Assembly (NCBI GenBank): GCA_964483625.1
Contig: CAZABB010000026.1
Location: 1 to 25,215, forward strand
DNA length: 25,215 nucleotides
Direction of reading: 5' to 3'
Origin: JAFGQU01 sp964483625
GTDB taxonomy: Bacteria; Omnitrophota; Gorgyraeia; Duberdicusellales; 4484-171
A program made the position numbers and the translations under genes. Positions within the stretch are counted from its first letter, which is position 1. Every line of letters starts with the position of its first letter. Under the pieces are notes generated by a model. It was not told where the DNA came from, did not search any database, and saw nothing but the letters and a program-made list of their open reading frames with translations. Of this stretch, positions 1-6,210 are shown one piece after another.

Positions 1-55
1 ATTAACACAAATGAGGTTTATCCCTCAAGGAGGCCATCTTTTTCATTTTACCGGG
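1..55. repeat. 55-bp terminal inverted repeat, left copy
   Basis: The first 55 bases are the exact reverse complement of the last 55 bases (25161-25215). The match stops sharply: base 56 is a, whereas the right copy would require g. On the minus strand this copy supplies the last codons and the TAA stop of the glycoside hydrolase reading frame. Two readings are possible: the end of a multicopy element that flanks this region in both directions, or the fixed-length overlap left by a de Bruijn assembler at a repeat node (55 is a common k-mer size). Both can be true together. Confidence 0.9.
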
Positions 56-592
56 ATCGATCTTTTTGATCTCCTGTACTAGCTCCTCCAGGAAGCGGCA
101 GAACGCGATCCTTTCTTTGTCGGAACGGGAGAAGAATAATACTTCGTTTCCCACGTTCCACATGAGGACCGCGGGATGATCTTTAAACTTTTTTACGTAC
201 TGGAGCGTCTTTTCCCGGGCTTTTTGTTTATATCGCGTATTGCCGATATAGCTGATCGAGCTTTCGCCGTAGGGGTGGTTAAGCCATATCCCGGCATCGA
301 CTTTCAGGCCGTATTCATAGGCGGTATTTAAGTAATCGACGGTACCCTGATTGACGCCCCACGTCCGTACGGCATTTGCGCCCATATCCCGGGCAAGTTT
401 CAGGTAATTCTCACCGTCTTTCCCCCAGGCATAGCCCACGCCGACACCCTGGATAAAGAACGGCTTACCGTCTAAAAGCAACTGCCAGGATCCTTTTTCA
501 CCGACGATCTCCACCTTACGCGGTCCCGTATCCCGCATGGTACAGGAGGAGAGGACGAGGGAGAGGATGAGGGGGATAATATATTTATACAT
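2..592 (-). CDS. Truncated exported lipoprotein glycoside hydrolase (TIM-barrel, clan A-like)
   Basis: The start chosen is the ATG at 592-590, because the frame then opens with a lipoprotein signal peptide: a basic start, a hydrophobic stretch and the lipobox L-S-S-C with the cysteine at residue 17. The protein should therefore be lipid-anchored in the envelope. After it come a short beta region (LLLDGKPFFIQGVGVG) and barrel strands typical of GH2/GH5-like enzymes: GANAVRTWG, GLKVDAGIWLNHPYG and the acid/base motif MWNVGNEV with Glu at about residue 150. The frame is only 196 aa, and the second catalytic glutamate and the rest of the barrel are missing. From about residue 180 the coding sequence is the 55-bp terminal repeat, which reads KMKKMASLRDKPHLC and stop. 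That tail does not look like the family. I infer an intact hydrolase gene broken by the repeat or by the assembly; the substrate cannot be told. Confidence 0.7.
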   Translation of the reverse strand: MYKYIIPLILSLVLSSCTMRDTGPRKVEIVGEKGSWQLLLDGKPFFIQGVGVGYAWGKDGENYLKLARDMGANAVRTWGVNQGTVDYLNTAYEYGLKVDAGIWLNHPYGESSISYIGNTRYKQKAREKTLQYVKKFKDHPAVLMWNVGNEVLFFSRSDKERIAFCRFLEELVQEIKKIDPGKMKKMASLRDKPHLC

Positions 593-743
593 TGTTTCTA
601 TTATAACATATATCGCAGCTTGAGTGGAAGTGGGGAGAGGGGTAAGTTGCACGACACACGTCGGAAATTACAATATACAATAAACAAATTACAAAGGGGG
701 AGGGGATGTTAGCCCGTTTGCTCGTTACCCCGTTCGTCAACCT

Positions 744-766
744 TCCGACAAACCCGCATTGTCGGA
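744..766. terminator. Hairpin just downstream of the minus-strand gene pair
   Basis: An 8-bp perfect stem (TCCGACAA / TTGTCGGA) with a 7-nt loop lies 10 to 32 nt beyond the stop of the minus-strand gene ending at 776. There is no clear U-run on the minus strand, so a terminator role is only plausible. The remaining gap (653-743) holds A/C-rich low-complexity DNA and the 13-mer CACGACACACGTC (650-662), which recurs at 3245-3257. Confidence 0.3.
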
Positions 767-775
767 GCGGTTATA

Positions 776-1381
776 TTAGTTCCAACTGACTTTGCCTTCT
801 GTATTCCTCGGGAATTTTTCATGTACTTTTTCGAATATATTTTTCCCATTTTTTTCTATCTTTATGGCAGAAACCCATTCCCCATCGATTTTCCTTAATC
901 TTAACAACTGGGTATATAAACCATTTCTCGCGCTAAAGAATATATTAAAATCTCTTTCCAGTTTACTTCCTAATTGAATTGGTCGAACCATAGAGGCAGT
1001 TGCTTTTATCATATTGCCGATAGGTAGATGGGTTTCAGTTTGTTGTATCTTCGTTAAGTTTAAGTCATCTTTAACCGCAGCAAACCTCTGCAGATCGACT
1101 ATTCTCGCATTTACATCATAAATAGGATGGGCTCCTTGATGGACAACTACCCAGAGTCCAGTATTTATTTCATTATTAATGCTGCCTATCGTTAGATAGC
1201 AAAAGCTTTTTCCACCTATCACTTGGCGCACTATTTCTCTATTTAATTCTGTGATTTCTTCACTTTTTTTTCTTAAGTCATGTTCGAATTGGGCTTGTTG
1301 CCTTGAAGCCCAAAAGGCACCTATAGCACTTAATATTACACCAATAAAGATTAAAGTTTGAGGATTAAATATAGCCTTCAT
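776..1381 (-). CDS. Hypothetical membrane-anchored protein with coiled coil
   Basis: I do not recognise this family. The 201-aa product starts with one hydrophobic segment (about residues 8-26, LIFIGVILSAIGAFWAS). A charged, probably coiled-coil stretch follows (about 28-52, rich in E, K, R and Q). A soluble C-terminal domain contains the phrase FCYLTIGSINNEINTGLWVVVHQGAHPIYDVNARIVD. This layout suggests a single-pass protein with its domain on one face of the inner membrane. It starts 8 nt after the stop of the upstream minus-strand gene, so the two probably form one transcript. Both are visibly AT-richer than the housekeeping and pilus genes, which fits acquisition by transfer. No function can be assigned. 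Confidence 0.6.
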   Translation of the reverse strand: MKAIFNPQTLIFIGVILSAIGAFWASRQQAQFEHDLRKKSEEITELNREIVRQVIGGKSFCYLTIGSINNEINTGLWVVVHQGAHPIYDVNARIVDLQRFAAVKDDLNLTKIQQTETHLPIGNMIKATASMVRPIQLGSKLERDFNIFFSARNGLYTQLLRLRKIDGEWVSAIKIEKNGKNIFEKVHEKFPRNTEGKVSWN

Positions 1382-1389
1382 GTTTTCTA

Positions 1390-1938
1390 TTATGGGTCAT
1401 ATCGCCATTCGTTGGATTGAGTTGTTAAGTTTTTTTTAATTCTTTCAAGTAATAAAAGAAAATTTTCGGAGATTTCTTTTCTTGGTATATATTTGCTTTG
1501 TGATACTCTCCATGAAATGCCATTTCTTTTGTGAATATAAGGGTATGCAATTGCACTATCTGTATTTTTGTGTTTTTTTGCAGGTTCCATTTTTGCTAAT
1601 GGCATTCTTAACCTTGCGATAGTTCTTTTAAAGTTTTCAATTTCTTGTACGAGATTTTCATCCCATAAATTATTATTTTTAGATCGTTGCGTTAAAGTTC
1701 TGATCAGCTCATAAACTCCGAGAATCCATAAATATGATAATGTGAAACGATCCGTGAGTTTAGAAGATTCATCAATAGTGCCACGTTCTTTTAAGGATAA
1801 AGACAAGAATTTCTTGTCTCCTTCAATTAATTTTATATCTAATCTGCCCAGATATTGTACGATGGGAACCATAAATGCTTCAATTTTTGCGAGACACTGA
1901 GATGCCTCAACCCATCGCTTGAGTCTTTTATGGTTCAT
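1390..1938 (-). CDS. Hypothetical helical protein
   Basis: This is a protein of about 182 aa that I do not recognise. I chose the ATG at 1938-1936; a TTG at 1953 would add five residues. It is mostly helical by appearance, basic at the N-terminus (MNHKRLKRWVEASQ), with a middle segment (FTLSYLWILGVYELIRTLTQ) that could be a buried helix, and no signal peptide or obvious catalytic motif. It precedes the membrane-anchored gene at 776-1381 with an 8-nt gap, so the pair probably acts together or moved together. The AT-rich composition and the hairpin-rich DNA beside it mark this as an accessory island. Confidence 0.55.
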   Translation of the reverse strand: MNHKRLKRWVEASQCLAKIEAFMVPIVQYLGRLDIKLIEGDKKFLSLSLKERGTIDESSKLTDRFTLSYLWILGVYELIRTLTQRSKNNNLWDENLVQEIENFKRTIARLRMPLAKMEPAKKHKNTDSAIAYPYIHKRNGISWRVSQSKYIPRKEISENFLLLLERIKKNLTTQSNEWRYDP

Positions 1939-2172
1939 TTTTCTATCTAACAATTAATATGCGAGTTTCGTATCTTGCTGATGACTTTCTCTATTTTACG
2001 TACGACTTCCCGCATGCGTTTTACTCTGCGGGATCCCGCCGAATAAATATGCAGGCGGGAAACGACGTACGACGCTCGACGGGGTTCTCTGGGCAAGTAG
2101 ACAATTATACCGCTATTTCCCCCGGTCGAGAAGAGGCTTTTTTATCCCTCCCAGGCCCCCTCCCATAACCTA

Positions 2173-2193
2173 CCTCCACTCCCGGAGTGGCGG
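2173..2193 (+). repeat. REP-like palindromic repeat, copy A
   Basis: A 21-bp sequence with a CCACTC / GAGTGG stem around a CCG loop recurs exactly, in inverted orientation, at 22375-22395. Similarity extends a few bases on both sides. Short dispersed hairpins of this type resemble REP elements, which in many genomes are tied to a RAYT-type transposase; no such transposase is in this window. Confidence 0.6.
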
Positions 2194-2206
2194 CGGTCTA
2201 CCCCCT

Positions 2207-2225
2207 GGCAACATCGGGTGTTGCC
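2207..2225. repeat. Short hairpin
   Basis: A perfect 7-bp stem (GGCAACA / TGTTGCC) with loop TCGGG lies 13 bp beyond REP-like copy A. It may belong to the same element. There is no T-run, so it is not a typical terminator. Confidence 0.4.
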
Positions 2226-2255
2226 AAAAGGTTGAAAAAACACCCCAATTCCCCC

Positions 2256-2313
2256 TGTATTTTTCTCCGTTTTTACGTGTGACCTTGTGACTATGTGATC
2301 TTGTGACCTGTAT
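2256..2313 (+). repeat. GTGAC 8-nt periodic repeat, copy 1
   Basis: Four 8-nt units, GTGACCTT, GTGACTAT, GTGATCTT and GTGACCTG, follow a T/C-rich lead (TGTATTTTTCTCCG). The whole block of about 58 bp is closely matched at 3311-3367, lead included. This copy lies about 120 nt upstream of the nadX-like start. Confidence 0.7.
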
Positions 2314-2387
2314 TTATAATTTCCTTGCCCTATAATAAGGTTGTATTATAATAAGGTTTACAATATATAGTATTATTAGCGCATTTC

Positions 2388-2424
2388 CACGTGTGACGTG
2401 TGACTTTGTGACTATGTGACCTCG
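2388..2424 (+). repeat. GTGAC 8-nt periodic repeat, copy 2
   Basis: CACGTGTGAC is followed by GTGTGACTTT, GTGACTAT and GTGACCTC, ending 7 nt before the ATG of the nadX-like gene. Between copies 1 and 2 is an AT-rich stretch with a tandem TATAATAAGGTT (about 2332-2358). Nothing resembling a Shine-Dalgarno sequence sits between the repeat and the ATG. Confidence 0.7.
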
Positions 2425-2431
2425 AATAATT

Positions 2432-3235
2432 ATGACTAATAGACTAAAGATTGGGATAATTGGCTGCGGCGCGATCGGCATGAAGACTGCCGAATACATC
2501 GCCTCCGACCTCGGTGATAAAGCCGAAATCGTCGGCCTGTATGATAAAGATGCGGCGAAGCTTTCGGCGTTAAAGGCCACCGTAGGACATAAGATCCTGA
2601 CCGATCTTACGCAGATATTAGATGAGGCGGACCTTATTATTGAGGCGGCAAGTAAGGACGCGGTACGTGAGCTCCTGCCGGAGATCGTTAAACGGGGCAA
2701 AGATTTTATCGTGATCAGTATTGGCGCGTTTGTCGTGTATCCGGAGCTTCTGGAGATGACAAAACAGTGCCAAGGAAACATCTATCTTCCTTCCGGCGCG
2801 ATTATCGGTATCGACGGGTTGAACAGCCTCCGGTTTGGTACGATAAAAACACTGACCCTTACGACCGCCAAGCCCCCGCGTTCGTTACAAGGGGCAAAGA
2901 CCCCGGACGGGGTAGAGGTCGATTCACTGAAAGAGGAGAAAATCCTCTTTGAAGGGGATATCACGCAGGCAGTGAAACTGTTTCCCCGCAACATCAATGT
3001 CGCGGCAACGATATTCATGGCTTCCCGGTACCAACAGATAAAGGTTATCGTTAAGGTAAACCCGGCGCTGGAACGTAATACTCACCGTATCGAAATCGAC
3101 GCGGACGAGGCGAAGATGCGCATTGAGGTGGAGAATATACCGTCAAAAGATAATCCGCGGACAAGTTATCTTACGATCTTATCGATCAAGAGTATTTTGC
3201 AGCGAATCACGTCAAATCTTAAGATTGGGAGCTAA
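2432..3235 (+). CDS. nadX: Putative L-aspartate dehydrogenase (NadX-like)
   Basis: NadX oxidises L-aspartate to iminoaspartate with NAD(P)+, an entry to de novo NAD synthesis in the cytoplasm. The 267-aa protein has an N-terminal Rossmann fold with GCGAIG at residues 11-16 and an acidic residue after the second strand (GLYDKD). It then shows family blocks of the aspartate dehydrogenase/DUF108 group: IYLPSGAIIGIDGL, the TAKPP stretch, FPRNINVAATIFMAS, and near the end ENIPSKDNPRTSYLTILS. Its length matches the family, which is about 250-270 aa. The ATG at 2432 is chosen because the Rossmann strand begins at once after it; no clear ribosome binding site precedes it. No other NAD-pathway gene is beside it, so its role in NAD synthesis is inferred from family. 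A different amino-acid dehydrogenase specificity cannot be excluded. Confidence 0.85.
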   Translation: MTNRLKIGIIGCGAIGMKTAEYIASDLGDKAEIVGLYDKDAAKLSALKATVGHKILTDLTQILDEADLIIEAASKDAVRELLPEIVKRGKDFIVISIGAFVVYPELLEMTKQCQGNIYLPSGAIIGIDGLNSLRFGTIKTLTLTTAKPPRSLQGAKTPDGVEVDSLKEEKILFEGDITQAVKLFPRNINVAATIFMASRYQQIKVIVKVNPALERNTHRIEIDADEAKMRIEVENIPSKDNPRTSYLTILSIKSILQRITSNLKIGS

Positions 3236-3240
3236 TAAAA

Positions 3241-3289
3241 GTCACACGACACACGTCACATAGACACACGTAAACCTGCTTCGCAGGTT
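3241..3289 (-). repeat. Inverted GTGAC-type repeat and hairpin downstream of nadX
   Basis: Read on the minus strand, 3241-3271 gives GTGTCTATGTGACGTGTGTC-like units. It is related to the plus-strand GTGAC repeats and includes the 13-mer CACGACACACGTC (plus strand) shared with 650-662. Next to it is a perfect 7-bp hairpin, AACCTGC-TTC-GCAGGTT (3273-3289), without a T-run, 38 nt beyond the nadX stop. The nadX-uvrA spacer therefore holds GTGAC-type DNA in both orientations. Confidence 0.5.
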
Positions 3290-3310
3290 GATTACAAAAC
3301 ACATTTCAGC

Positions 3311-3367
3311 CGTATTTTCTCTCTTTTCACGTGTGACCTTGTGACTATGTGACCTTGTGACCTGTAT
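3311..3367 (+). repeat. GTGAC 8-nt periodic repeat, copy 3
   Basis: A T/C-rich lead (CGTATTTTCTCTCTTTTCAC) is followed by GTGTGACCTT, GTGACTAT, GTGACCTT and GTGACCTG. It closely matches copy 1 at 2256-2313 and ends only 4 nt before the uvrA ATG. Its position in the 5' region of uvrA makes a regulatory or translational effect possible but unproven. Confidence 0.7.
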
Positions 3368-3371
3368 AGTT

Positions 3372-6164
3372 ATGAACGATACAATCAAAATCCAGGGCGC
3401 GAAAGAGCATAACCTTAAAAACTTAAGCCTTGAGATCCCCAAGAACAAACTGGTTGTCGTAACCGGTGTCTCAGGTAGTGGAAAGTCTTCACTTGCCTTC
3501 GATACGATCTACGCCGAAGGGCAGAGGCGGTATGTCGAGAGTCTGTCCAGTTATGCCCGGCAGTTTTTAGAACAGCTGCAGAAACCGGAAGTCGAACATA
3601 TCGAAGGTCTCTCTCCGGCGATCGCGATCGAACAGCGGTCGGCCGGCGGCTCACCGCGGTCGATCGTCGCCACGCAAACCGAAATCTACGATTACCTCAG
3701 GCTTCTCTTTGCCCGGATCGGGGTGCCGCATTGTCATGAGTGCGGCAAGGCGGTCGCGCGGCAGACATCGAGTGAGATCATCCAGAAGGTCCTTTCCTTA
3801 GGCAAAGATCATCGTATTCATATCCTGGCGCCTCTGGTACGGGGGAAAAAGGGGACCTATGAGGCTCTGTTTGAACGGTTGAACAAGGAGGGGTTCCGGC
3901 GGGTACGGGTCGACTCCAATGTGTATGATCTGGATGAGAATATCAAACTCAGCCGGTATCAAGCCCATACGATCGAGATCGTGGTCGATAGGATCATCGT
4001 TAGCGAGAAATATAAACAACGCATCGCCGATTCAGTCGAAACGGTTCTGCGGTATACGCAAGGGTTGGTCGGCGTGTATGATGAGACCGCCAGGAAAGAG
4101 CACCTGTATAATACGCGCTTTGGCTGTCCCGACTGTGAGGTGAGTATCGGCGAACTTGAACCACGCATGTTTTCGTTTAACTCGCCGTTTGGCGCCTGTA
4201 GCGAATGTAACGGCCTGGGTATGCATCTTGAATTCGATCCCGACCTGGTCGTCTCCGATCCCACCCGGTCGTTATCCGAAGGCGCGATCGAACCCTGGCG
4301 CCGGGGGTCGAAAGGATACATGCTGTATTATCGCAGTCTATTGCGGGAAGTTGCCGATGAGATCGGGGTGAAATGGGAGGATACCCCGTTTAAAAAGATG
4401 CCGAAAAAGCTGCAGAAAGTTATTCTGTACGGGGATACGAATCTGTATATCTGGGATAAACCGTATGAAGGCGTGATCCCCAGGCTTGAGAGGGTGTTCA
4501 GGGAGACTGATTCCGATTACGTTAAAAACGAACTGACCCGGTATATGTCCAAACTGCCCTGTCCTGCCTGTCACGGCGCGCGGCTTAAGAAAGAGAGTTT
4601 GGCGGTGACGATTGCCGGTAAATCGATATGGGATGTAGTAGCTTTAAGTATTGCCGAATGTGAACGGTTTTTCGCCAGACTGAAACTGACGACGTATGAA
4701 CAGAATATTGCGCATAACGCGTTAAAAGAAATAAAAAAACGCCTGCAGTTCTGTCTCAGCGTCGGGGTCGATTACCTGACCCTCGATCGCCTTTCTGCCA
4801 GCCTTTCCGGCGGTGAATCGCAGCGGATTAAACTGGCGACGCAGATCGGTTCGGCATTGAGCGGGGTGGTTTATATTCTCGATGAACCGACGATCGGGCT
4901 TCATCCGCGCGATAATACCAAATTGATCAAGACGCTTAAGAAATTAAGAGACGTGGGCAATACCGTTATCGTTGTCGAGCATGACGAGGAGATGATCGAA
5001 AGCTCCGACTGGCTGATTGACCTGGGGCCGGGCGCGGGTATTCACGGCGGGAAAATCGTGTTCAACGGGCCGCGGGAGAAGATATCGGCAAAATCGCTAA
5101 CCGGCCGGTATCTTCTGGGTGAGGAAAAGATCGCCGTGCCGCAAACCCGTCGGGTATCGGAAAAAGGCCGGCGGCTGGTTGTACGGGGTGCGCAGGAACA
5201 TAACCTGAAAAATATCGATATCGAAATACCCTTAGGTGTATTTGTCTGTGTGACGGGGGTGTCGGGTTCGGGTAAATCAACCCTGGTTGAAGATATCCTG
5301 TATAAAACACTTGCCCGTACCCTCTACGATTCCAAAGAGAAACCGGGCGCGCACCGGAGAATAGACGGCCTCGATAACGTCGATAAAGTGATTATCGTCG
5401 ACCAGGCGCCGATCGGCCGTACTCCCCGGTCGAATCCGGCAACATATACCGGCGTGTTCACCTATATCCGGGAGGTGTTTACCCGGTTGCCCGAAAGCCG
5501 GATGCGGGGATATAAACCGGCCCGGTTTTCCTTTAACGTCAAAGGCGGCCGGTGTGAAGCCTGCCGCGGAGACGGGATCAAAAAAATCGAGATGCATTTT
5601 CTGCCCGATGTGTATGTACCGTGTGAGGTATGTGGGGGCATGAGGTTCAATAAGGAGACACTGGAAATAACATTCAAAGGTAAGAATATTTCCGATGTGC
5701 TGGATATGAGCATGGAGGAAGCCTACATCCTGTTTGAGAATTTCCCGCGGATAAAAAATATCATCCAGACGATCAAAGACGTGGGTCTGGGGTATATCAA
5801 GGTCGGTCAGCCGGCGACAACGCTTTCGGGTGGGGAGGCCCAGCGTATCAAGCTTGCCTCGCAGTTACGGAAGAAAGGGACGGGCCAGACGATGTATATT
5901 CTCGATGAGCCGACCACAGGTCTGCATTTCGACGATACCAGAAAACTGCTGGCGGTATTACAACGGCTCGTGGATAAAAAAAATACCGTTTTGGTTATTG
6001 AGCATAATATGGATGTGGTAAAATGTTGTGATCACATTATCGATCTGGGGCCCGAAGGCGGTATTGGCGGCGGCACCCTCGTTGCGGCGGGGACTCCTGA
6101 GGGAATCGTCAAACATAAGAAATCCTATACGGGCAGATTTTTAAAATCCAAATTGAAAAGATAG
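3372..6164 (+). CDS. uvrA: UvrABC excinuclease subunit A
   Basis: UvrA is the damage-recognition ATPase of nucleotide excision repair; as a dimer it loads UvrB on distorted DNA. The 930-aa product has the full double ABC architecture: first Walker A GVSGSGKSS at about residue 32, first signature LSGGESQR at about 478 with YILDEPTIGLHPRD, second Walker A GVSGSGKST at about 629, second signature LSGGEAQR at about 818 with YILDEPTTGLHFDD. Cysteine pairs of the zinc modules are present: CHECGK, CPDC...CSECNGLG, CPACHGARL, and CEACRGDG...CEVCGGMR. I chose the ATG at 3372 over an upstream GTG at 3357, because MNDTIKIQGAKEHNLKN is the usual UvrA beginning and the upstream codons lie inside the GTGAC repeat. 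No Shine-Dalgarno sequence is visible before the ATG. Length and motifs are normal, so it should be functional. Confidence 0.97.
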   Translation: MNDTIKIQGAKEHNLKNLSLEIPKNKLVVVTGVSGSGKSSLAFDTIYAEGQRRYVESLSSYARQFLEQLQKPEVEHIEGLSPAIAIEQRSAGGSPRSIVATQTEIYDYLRLLFARIGVPHCHECGKAVARQTSSEIIQKVLSLGKDHRIHILAPLVRGKKGTYEALFERLNKEGFRRVRVDSNVYDLDENIKLSRYQAHTIEIVVDRIIVSEKYKQRIADSVETVLRYTQGLVGVYDETARKEHLYNTRFGCPDCEVSIGELEPRMFSFNSPFGACSECNGLGMHLEFDPDLVVSDPTRSLSEGAIEPWRRGSKGYMLYYRSLLREVADEIGVKWEDTPFKKMPKKLQKVILYGDTNLYIWDKPYEGVIPRLERVFRETDSDYVKNELTRYMSKLPCPACHGARLKKESLAVTIAGKSIWDVVALSIAECERFFARLKLTTYEQNIAHNALKEIKKRLQFCLSVGVDYLTLDRLSASLSGGESQRIKLATQIGSALSGVVYILDEPTIGLHPRDNTKLIKTLKKLRDVGNTVIVVEHDEEMIESSDWLIDLGPGAGIHGGKIVFNGPREKISAKSLTGRYLLGEEKIAVPQTRRVSEKGRRLVVRGAQEHNLKNIDIEIPLGVFVCVTGVSGSGKSTLVEDILYKTLARTLYDSKEKPGAHRRIDGLDNVDKVIIVDQAPIGRTPRSNPATYTGVFTYIREVFTRLPESRMRGYKPARFSFNVKGGRCEACRGDGIKKIEMHFLPDVYVPCEVCGGMRFNKETLEITFKGKNISDVLDMSMEEAYILFENFPRIKNIIQTIKDVGLGYIKVGQPATTLSGGEAQRIKLASQLRKKGTGQTMYILDEPTTGLHFDDTRKLLAVLQRLVDKKNTVLVIEHNMDVVKCCDHIIDLGPEGGIGGGTLVAAGTPEGIVKHKKSYTGRFLKSKLKR

Positions 6165-6210
6165 AAGCGGATCGCCGCGGATCAAAACGCGGATTCCCGC
6201 TTAAGAAGAA

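Larger units (their letters stand above)
1954..2260. other. Hairpin-rich non-coding region
   Basis: No convincing gene lies in this stretch; the short open frames have no family look. It is packed with inverted repeats. There is an imperfect pair at about 2000-2015 and 2057-2075 (CGTACG...CCCGC against GCGGGAA...CGTACG). There is a perfect 12-bp palindrome, GCGGGATCCCGC, around 2027-2038. A third pair at about 2077-2086 and 2121-2132 (CTCGACGGGG against CCCCCGGTCGAG, one bulge) is followed by a T-run near 2140. It could be a structured RNA or remnants of repeats; I cannot tell which. Confidence 0.4.

Noticed and set aside
2314..3018. Minus-strand frames opposite nadX
   Set aside because: The plus strand encodes a full Rossmann protein with family motifs; the antisense frames are shadows.
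2256..3367. GTGAC repeats as a CRISPR array
   Set aside because: Units are 8 nt and contiguous, with no 20-40 nt repeats or unique spacers, and no cas genes are present.
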